From the NCBI RefSeq assembly GCF_003111645.1, contig NZ_CP022187.1:2852001-2916000 (forward strand): a DNA stretch of 64,000 nucleotides. Direction: 5' to 3'. This DNA comes from Parazoarcus communis (lineage in GTDB: Bacteria; Pseudomonadota; Gammaproteobacteria; Burkholderiales; Rhodocyclaceae). Under the pieces are notes generated by a model that worked only from the letters and a program-made list of their open reading frames with translations, had not been told where the DNA came from and made no database searches. Of this stretch, positions 52,535-64,000 are shown piece after piece (position 1 is the first letter of the stretch; each line of letters begins with the position of its first letter). The position numbers and the translations under genes were made by a program.

Positions 52535-52921
52535 ATGGACCTGAGCGGACTCAAGGTGATGGTCATCGACGACAGCAATACCATTCGTCGTAGTGCCGAA
52601 ATTTTTCTGAGCCAGGCGGGCTGCCAAGTGCTGCTGGCCGAGGACGGGTTCGACGCACTGTCCAAGATCACCGACCACCACCCCGATGTCATATTCGTCG
52701 ACATCATGATGCCTCGCCTTGACGGCTATCAGACCTGCGCGCTGATCAAGAAGAACCCGCGCCTCTCATCCACGCCCGTCATCATGCTGTCGTCCAAGGA
52801 CGGACTGTTCGACCGTGCGCGTGGCCGCATGGTTGGGTCGGACGAATACCTGACCAAACCATTCACCAAGGACAGCCTGATCAAGGCGGTGGCCGTGCAC
52901 GCCAGCAATCGCCCCCGCTGA
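52535..52921 (+). CDS. pilG: Type IV pilus response regulator PilG
   Basis: Stand-alone CheY-type receiver of 128 residues. Phospho-acceptor Asp56 in FVDIMMPRLDG, acidic pair IDD at 11-13, and KPF near residue 109. The short N-terminal leader MDLSGLKVM matches PilG proteins. In the Chp system PilG promotes pilus extension and twitching. First gene of the operon; pilH follows after 21 bp. Confidence 0.92.
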   Translation: MDLSGLKVMVIDDSNTIRRSAEIFLSQAGCQVLLAEDGFDALSKITDHHPDVIFVDIMMPRLDGYQTCALIKKNPRLSSTPVIMLSSKDGLFDRARGRMVGSDEYLTKPFTKDSLIKAVAVHASNRPR

Positions 52922-52942
52922 TTCTCTCGATGGAAACGCTCC

Positions 52943-53308
52943 ATGCCGATCAAGAAGATACTCGTCGTTGATGATTCACCCACCGAGCGCCTCGCGCTCT
53001 CGCAAGTGCTGAGCAAGAACGGCTATGACGTCGTGACTGCCGAAAGCGGCGAGGAGGCGATCACCAAGAGCCGCAGCGAGAAGCCCGACCTCATCCTCAT
53101 GGACGTGGTCATGCCCGGCATGAACGGTTACCAGGCGACCCGCACCATCTCGCGCACCGATGAGACCCGCAGCATCCCGATCATCATGTGCACGAGCAAG
53201 GGACTGGAAACCGACAAGATCTGGGGCATGCGCCAGGGCGCCTACGACTACATGGTGAAGCCGGTAGAGCACGACGCACTGCTCGCGCGCATCAAGAGCA
53301 TCGGCTGA
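52943..53308 (+). CDS. pilH: Type IV pilus response regulator PilH
   Basis: Second CheY-type receiver, 121 residues, with Asp54 in LMDVVMPGMNG and the PilH-typical IWGMRQGAYDYMVKPVEH. In Pseudomonas PilH opposes PilG or acts as phosphate sink. pilI follows after 6 bp. Confidence 0.93.
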   Translation: MPIKKILVVDDSPTERLALSQVLSKNGYDVVTAESGEEAITKSRSEKPDLILMDVVMPGMNGYQATRTISRTDETRSIPIIMCTSKGLETDKIWGMRQGAYDYMVKPVEHDALLARIKSIG

Positions 53309-53314
53309 TCCATC

Positions 53315-53827
53315 ATGTCCAGACGGATCAGCCTGCGCGAATTCCAGGAAAACCTCGCGCATCGCCTGGCCGAAGCGCAGACCGGCGAACGCCGTGGCCT
53401 GCTCGGCGTGCAGGCAGGCAACGAGAACTGGCTCCTCAACCTCGCCGAAACCGGCGAGATCCTGGCACCGCCGCCGCTTGCCCATGTTCCGCTGACCCGC
53501 GAGTGGTATCGCGGACTGGCCAATGTGCGTGGCACCCTGTTCGGCGTCATCGACTTTTCGAGCTTTCACGGCGGCGTGCCAATCGTTGCAGGCGGTCACG
53601 CGCGCCTGCTGCTGGTCGGCGCCAAGCATGGCGTGCATAGTTCGCTGCTCGTCACCCGGGTACTGGGACTGCGCAGCGAAGAGGATTTCGAGGCCGATCA
53701 CGGGCCTCCAGACGCGCGCCCCTGGGTCAGCAAGCGCATGCGTGACATGCAGGACCACCCCTGGCTCAAACTGGATATTCCGCAACTGCTCGCGCAGGGT
53801 GCGTTTCTCGACGCCGGGGCAGACTGA
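53315..53827 (+). CDS. pilI: CheW-like adaptor PilI
   Basis: 170 residues with one CheW-like domain (about 35-165; [37 protein letters not shown]). Couples the receptor PilJ to the kinase PilL. Member of the pilGHIJL operon. Confidence 0.9.
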   Translation: MSRRISLREFQENLAHRLAEAQTGERRGLLGVQAGNENWLLNLAETGEILAPPPLAHVPLTREWYRGLANVRGTLFGVIDFSSFHGGVPIVAGGHARLLLVGAKHGVHSSLLVTRVLGLRSEEDFEADHGPPDARPWVSKRMRDMQDHPWLKLDIPQLLAQGAFLDAGAD

Positions 53828-53883
53828 CCCGGGCGCCTCATCATCACTCAAAGCTTAATTCAGACAGCGGCGGAGCACGGCAC

Positions 53884-56007
53884 ATGGCATTCAAGCTCTC
53901 CTTAGGCAAGGACAAGGCTTCCGGGCACGATACGGCGTCCGACACCACGATCATGGAAAACTACAATCAACCTGCACCGGCCTCCGCCGGCGCCAAGGCC
54001 GATGGCAACGAGCGCCCGGTCAGCAGCAGGATACGCAGCCTCGGCTTCGTCTTCGGCGCACTCGTCGTCGCCACGGTCGGCCTGGTGATCTACCAGAACC
54101 AGCAAACCGGAAACGCAACCCGGCAGGTTGCGGCCGCCGGTGAAATGCAGACCCTGTCCCAGCAGATCGCGAAGTCCGCCCAGCTCGCCCTTCAGGGCAA
54201 TGCGGCCGCCTTTGCCGAACTCAAGCGCGGCAGCAGCCGCTTCGCCACCCTCGCGCTCGCGCTCGATCAGGGCGGCGAGCTCGAAGGCGCCGCGTTCCCG
54301 GCCGCAAGCGGCGATGCGCGCACCCAGCTCGACGCGGTCAAGGAGAGCTGGGCCAAAATGGAAAGGGATGCGCAGCAGCTGATCGGCCAGGAGCAGACCC
54401 TGCTGACGCTCAATGCTGCGGTGGAAACGATCAACAAGGGCAACGACGCGCTGCTTGACCTCACCGAGCAGATTGCTGCGCTCAAGCTGCAGTCCGGCGC
54501 CAGCCCCACCGACATCGCCACCGCCAACCGGGCGGTGATGCTGACCCAGCGCATCGCCAAGAACGTCAACGCGTTGCGCGTGGCCGATGCCATCGACCCC
54601 GAGATTGCGTTCCTGCTGGGCAAGGACACCAACACCTTCCGCGAACAGCTCGCTGCCATGGAGCAGATGGGCGGCGACAGCGAAGTCCGCACGCGCATAC
54701 GGCAACTGCTCGCCAGCTCGAAGGAAACCCAGGAAGCCGTCGGCAACGTACTCGGCAACATCCAGCTTCTGGTGCAGGCCAAGCAGGCAGGCAGCCGGCT
54801 GTTCGACGACTCGTCGGCGCTGCTCGCACGCAGCACCGAGCTGAGCGAAGCGTTCAACAGCGCCGTGCGCGGTTTCAACCCGCTGTCCGCCCTGATCGCC
54901 CTGACCGCACTTGCAGCGCTCGCAGCCATCGGCATGATGGCCAAGATCTACAACGACGACGTCTCTCAGCGCCGCGCCGACGCCGAGCGCATGCGGGTGA
55001 GCGCCGAGGACGAGCGCAACCTCACGCAGCAGGCCATTCTGCGCCTCATGAACGAGATGGGCGACCTCGCCGACGGTGACCTCACCATCCGCGCCACGGT
55101 ATCGGAGGACATCACCGGCGCCATTGCCGACTCGGTCAACTACACCATTGAAGAACTCTCGGTGCTGGTGCGACGCATCAACGACGCAGCCAGCCGGGTG
55201 ACGACCGCCACCCAGGCCGCACAGCAGACGTCGAACGAACTGCTCGACGCAACCGAGCGCCAGACGCGCGAGATCGAAGAGGCCGGTGCCACCGTACAAC
55301 GCATGGCACAGTCGATGACCGAATCGTCCGAGCGCGCGCTGGAATCCGCACAGGTCGCCCGCCGCTCGCTGGACTCTGCGCGCAAGGGCGCCGACGCGGT
55401 GGAGAACACCATCCGCGGCATGAACGCCATCCGTGACAAGATTCAGGAAACCTCCAAGCGGATCAAGCGCCTGGGTGAGTCGTCGCAGGAGATTGGCGAG
55501 ATCGTCGAGCTGATTTCCGACATTACCGAACAGACCAACGTGCTCGCGCTCAACGCCGCCATTCAGGCCGCTTCGGCCGGCGAGGCGGGACGCGGATTCA
55601 CCGTCGTCGCAGAAGAAGTGCAGCGACTGGCTGAGCGCTCGGCCGAAGCAACCAAGCAGATCTCGGCTATTGTGAAAACGATTCAGACCGACACGCAGGA
55701 TGCAGTGGGCGCAATGGAAAACGCGACCCGCGACGTGGTCGAAGGGGCTCAGCTGTCCGATGCAGCCGGTCAGGCGCTGGCCGAGATCGGTCAGGTGTCG
55801 ATGGACGCCGCACAGCGAATCGAACAGATTTCCACCGACACCCAGGATCAAGCCGCAACCGCTGGCCGGGTGGCAGGAACGATGAAGGAAATTCTCGCCA
55901 TTACCGAGCAGACGACCCGCGGCACGAAGCAGACTGCAGTCTCGATCGGGCAGCTGGCCGACCTCGCAGTCGAGCTCAAGGGCTCTGTCTCCGGCTTCAA
56001 GGTCTAA
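53884..56007 (+). CDS. pilJ: Twitching-motility chemoreceptor PilJ
   Basis: Methyl-accepting receptor of 707 residues. Cytoplasmic N-terminus (to ~45), first membrane helix [20 protein letters not shown], a periplasmic helical PilJ domain (~75-335), second membrane helix [20 protein letters not shown] (~338-357), HAMP, and the signalling hairpin ([38 protein letters not shown]). The residues at the tip follow the PilJ variant rather than classical MCPs. The start at 53884 is used; ATG 53953 is possible. Confidence 0.93.
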   Translation: MAFKLSLGKDKASGHDTASDTTIMENYNQPAPASAGAKADGNERPVSSRIRSLGFVFGALVVATVGLVIYQNQQTGNATRQVAAAGEMQTLSQQIAKSAQLALQGNAAAFAELKRGSSRFATLALALDQGGELEGAAFPAASGDARTQLDAVKESWAKMERDAQQLIGQEQTLLTLNAAVETINKGNDALLDLTEQIAALKLQSGASPTDIATANRAVMLTQRIAKNVNALRVADAIDPEIAFLLGKDTNTFREQLAAMEQMGGDSEVRTRIRQLLASSKETQEAVGNVLGNIQLLVQAKQAGSRLFDDSSALLARSTELSEAFNSAVRGFNPLSALIALTALAALAAIGMMAKIYNDDVSQRRADAERMRVSAEDERNLTQQAILRLMNEMGDLADGDLTIRATVSEDITGAIADSVNYTIEELSVLVRRINDAASRVTTATQAAQQTSNELLDATERQTREIEEAGATVQRMAQSMTESSERALESAQVARRSLDSARKGADAVENTIRGMNAIRDKIQETSKRIKRLGESSQEIGEIVELISDITEQTNVLALNAAIQAASAGEAGRGFTVVAEEVQRLAERSAEATKQISAIVKTIQTDTQDAVGAMENATRDVVEGAQLSDAAGQALAEIGQVSMDAAQRIEQISTDTQDQAATAGRVAGTMKEILAITEQTTRGTKQTAVSIGQLADLAVELKGSVSGFKV

Positions 56008-56023
56008 GCACGAGAACCCATTC

Positions 56024-62092
<6,069 letters not shown>

Positions 62093-62113
62093 GCGGCCCC
62101 GGGGCCGGCCGCG

Positions 62114-62133
62114 ACAGGGCCTTGCCCCGTTTT
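62114..62133 (+). terminator. Terminator-like hairpin after pilL
   Basis: ACAGGGC pairs with GCCCCGT (one mismatch) around CTT, followed by four T. It lies between the convergent pilL and phrB stops and touches the phrB stop codon. Confidence 0.6.
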
Positions 62134-63587
62134 CAGCCGCCCTTGACGACGCCGAACCGCGCCAGGGTGCGCGCTCGCGCGCTGGCGTGATCGACGACAG
62201 CGGCCGGGTAGTCGGTGCCGATCCTGACGCCCGCGGCGGACTGGTCGATGCCGCCCATCGTCCACGGCGCATGGACAAACTTGTTCGGCACCCGTTCAAG
62301 CTCAGGCACGTAGCGACGAATGAAGCGCCCCTCGGGATCGAATTTCTCCGATTGCGTCACCGGGTTGAAGATGCGGAAGTAGGGCTGCGCATCGCAACCG
62401 GTCGACGCCGCCCACTGCCAGCCGCCGTTGTTTGCGGCCAGATCGAAGTCGATCAGGTGGTCGGCGAAATAACGCTCGCCCAGACGCCAGTCGACACCGA
62501 GATCCTTGGTCAGGAAGGAGGCCACGATCATCCGCAGGCGGTTGTGCATGTAGCCGGTCTGGTTGATCTGGCGCATCGCCGCATCCACCAGCGGGTAGCC
62601 CGTACGGGCTTCACACCAGGCGGCGAACAGCTCGGGCGCGTCGTCCCACTGCACACGCGCGTACTCGGGCTTGAAGGTGGTCTCCACCACGCGCGGGTGG
62701 TGCCACAGGATCATGTGGTAGAAGTCGCGCCACACCAGTTCGCTGAGCCAGGTTTCCGCCCCCTCCCCGCCATGCTGCCAGGCATAGGCCACCAGCTCGC
62801 GTATCGACACCGTGCCGAAACGCAGGTGGGTGGACAGATACGAAACGCCCTTCACTGCAGGAAAGTCACGCGTCCGCTTGTAGCGGTCGATGCGGCCCTT
62901 GAAGGCCTCGAACAGCACACGCCCGCCCGTCACCCCCAGCGGCATGCGCAGCTCGGCGAGATTTCCCGCGCCGAAGCCGAGCTCGTCGAGCGCCGGAATA
63001 CGCTCACCCTCCGGCTTCGGCGCAAGTGCGCCAGCGTGCTTTTCCACCGGATATGCCTGGACGAAAAAGCTGTCGAGCTTCTTCAGCCAGGCATTGCGGT
63101 AGGGTGTGAATACGCTGAAGGGCGCGTTGCCCTGGGTCAGCACCTCGTCACGCTCGAAGATCACCTGATCCTTGAAATCGACGAAGCCGATGCCGTCCGC
63201 CGCCAGCGCCTCGGCCACCCTGCTGTCACGCGTGATCGCCGCCGGTTCGTAGTCCCGGTTGGTGCACACCTGATCGACACCGAGCGCCCGCGCGAGGCGC
63301 GGGATCTCCTCGACAGCCCTGCCATGGCGTACGATCAGACCCGCGCCCCGGCCACCCGTCGCACGCGCCAGGGCGTCGAGTGCGGCATCGAGCTCGGTCA
63401 CCGCATGATGGATGAAGCCGACCCGGCGATCCTCCCTCGAGGGCAGTGCATCGAGAATGTCGCGGTCGAACACGAACACGCAATGGACCTTCTGTGCATG
63501 ACGCAGGGCGTGATGCAGGGCCGCATGATCGAAGTGGCGCAGATCACGGCGAAACCAGACAAGTGCAGCATGCATGAGATCGAACAT
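62133..63587 (-). CDS. phrB: Deoxyribodipyrimidine photolyase
   Basis: Light-driven repair of cyclobutane pyrimidine dimers, 484 residues. The N-terminal antenna domain begins ALVWFRRDLRHFDHAAL; the FAD domain has STHLRFGTVSIREL, WLSELVWRDFYHMIL, TGYPLVDAAMRQINQTGYMHNR and DFDLAANNGGWQWAASTGCDA, the class I CPD photolyase pattern. The frame stays open upstream to 63959 antisense to the next gene, but the conserved start is at 63587 (MFDLMH) or 63575 (MHAALVW). Confidence 0.95.
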   Translation of the reverse strand: MFDLMHAALVWFRRDLRHFDHAALHHALRHAQKVHCVFVFDRDILDALPSREDRRVGFIHHAVTELDAALDALARATGGRGAGLIVRHGRAVEEIPRLARALGVDQVCTNRDYEPAAITRDSRVAEALAADGIGFVDFKDQVIFERDEVLTQGNAPFSVFTPYRNAWLKKLDSFFVQAYPVEKHAGALAPKPEGERIPALDELGFGAGNLAELRMPLGVTGGRVLFEAFKGRIDRYKRTRDFPAVKGVSYLSTHLRFGTVSIRELVAYAWQHGGEGAETWLSELVWRDFYHMILWHHPRVVETTFKPEYARVQWDDAPELFAAWCEARTGYPLVDAAMRQINQTGYMHNRLRMIVASFLTKDLGVDWRLGERYFADHLIDFDLAANNGGWQWAASTGCDAQPYFRIFNPVTQSEKFDPEGRFIRRYVPELERVPNKFVHAPWTMGGIDQSAAGVRIGTDYPAAVVDHASARARTLARFGVVKGG

Positions 63588-63674
63588 CCGGGATGAACAA
63601 GGGCCTGGTAAGAGCGCAGGTCGACCGATGAGGTTCCCCGCGCAAGCCGCCCAGTGTCGGCGTAAAATACGCGA

Positions 63675-64000
63675 ATGGATACCGTCTCGAGCAATCTCAC
63701 GCACCACTTCCTGATCGCCATGCCCAGCATGGCCGATCCGCATTTCGCCCGTGCGCTGACCTATATCGCGGAACACAACGACCAGGGCGCGCTGGGCGTG
63801 ATCGTGAACCGGCCGATCGACATGACGCTCGCGACCCTGTTCGAGCGCATCGAACTGCCGCTCGACGCAGAAGGCTTCGCCGACCAGCCGGTGTATTTCG
63901 GCGGGCCGGTGCAGACCGACCGCGGTTTCGTGCTGCACCGGCCGAGCGGCGAATGGCACTCGACGCTGCGCGTCAACGACGAGGTCGGCCTCACCAGCAG
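63675..64000 (+). CDS. YqgE/AlgH family protein, 3' end outside the window
   Basis: The first ~108 residues are present: [35 protein letters not shown] and [16 protein letters not shown], all typical of the UPF0301 (YqgE/AlgH) family. The family often precedes yqgF (Holliday junction resolvase-like) and pyrR/pyrB genes, which may follow beyond the right edge. Function is uncertain. Confidence 0.93.
   Translation, partial: MDTVSSNLTHHFLIAMPSMADPHFARALTYIAEHNDQGALGVIVNRPIDMTLATLFERIELPLDAEGFADQPVYFGGPVQTDRGFVLHRPSGEWHSTLRVNDEVGLTS

Overview
The window looks like a chromosomal segment of a GC-rich betaproteobacterium, most likely from the Rhodocyclales (Thauera/Azoarcus type). This rests on the high GC content, the glnA - DUF4124 - glnL - glnG order, the coaE-zapD-yacG block, the rpsF-priB-rpsR-rplI-dnaB operon and the pilGHIJL chemosensory cluster. 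The genus assignment is inference. I see no insertion sequence, prophage, integrase, plasmid gene or CRISPR array; nearly everything is core-genome housekeeping.

Region by region. 1-4.8 kb: the C-terminal end of a MerR-type regulator with a B12-binding domain and photoreceptor motifs, a diiron acyl-ACP-desaturase-like protein, a Na/phosphate transporter that seems to start at CTG, a glutamyl-Q tRNA(Asp) synthetase and a CoA-binding protein. 4.8-8.5 kb: a nested inverted-repeat element, then a leftward block of rhodanese, nadA, an endonuclease/phosphatase-family gene and clsB. 8.6-14.6 kb: a cation-efflux gene, then the nitrogen block. glnA has two NtrC-type sites and a sigma54 promoter, and is followed by a secreted DUF4124 protein, glnL (NtrB) and glnG (NtrC). 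14.6-18.6 kb: birA, coaX, a SPOR protein, coaE, zapD and yacG. 18.6-20.6 kb (leftward): a 37-residue membrane protein missed by ordinary ORF cut-offs, a DUF815 ATPase and a Nudix-ThiE fusion. 20.6-24 kb: mltA, dsbC and a UbiH-family hydroxylase.

24.0-29.7 kb is a complete rRNA operon on the minus strand (16S, tRNA-Ile, tRNA-Ala, 23S, 5S, terminator). Its promoter lies directly behind dnaB. 29.7-32.7 kb is the leftward rpsF-priB-rpsR-rplI-dnaB operon with a likely S6:S18 autoregulatory leader. 32.9-39.2 kb holds a small secreted protein, the large helicase gene hrpA and three little-studied small genes. 39.2-47 kb: uppP, an esterase, a methyltransferase, rarD, an RNB ribonuclease, a TonB-like protein, aroE and mtgA. 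47-52.4 kb: mgtE, a GDT1-family transporter under a yybP-ykoY (manganese) riboswitch, hemL, thiE, thiD and a rubredoxin.

52.5-62.1 kb is the type IV pilus chemosensory operon pilG-pilH-pilI-pilJ-pilL, ending in a 2022-residue hybrid kinase with several Hpt domains and an unusual repeat-bearing linker. The window closes with a photolyase gene (phrB) and the start of a YqgE/AlgH gene. The most noteworthy signals are the nested palindrome at 4807-4904, the riboswitch and its apparent expression platform at 49.1 kb, the duplicated peptide motif and GAGCCT microsatellite in pilL, the microprotein at 20.5 kb and the B12 photoreceptor signature at the left edge. I did not find a convincing wholly new multi-gene system.
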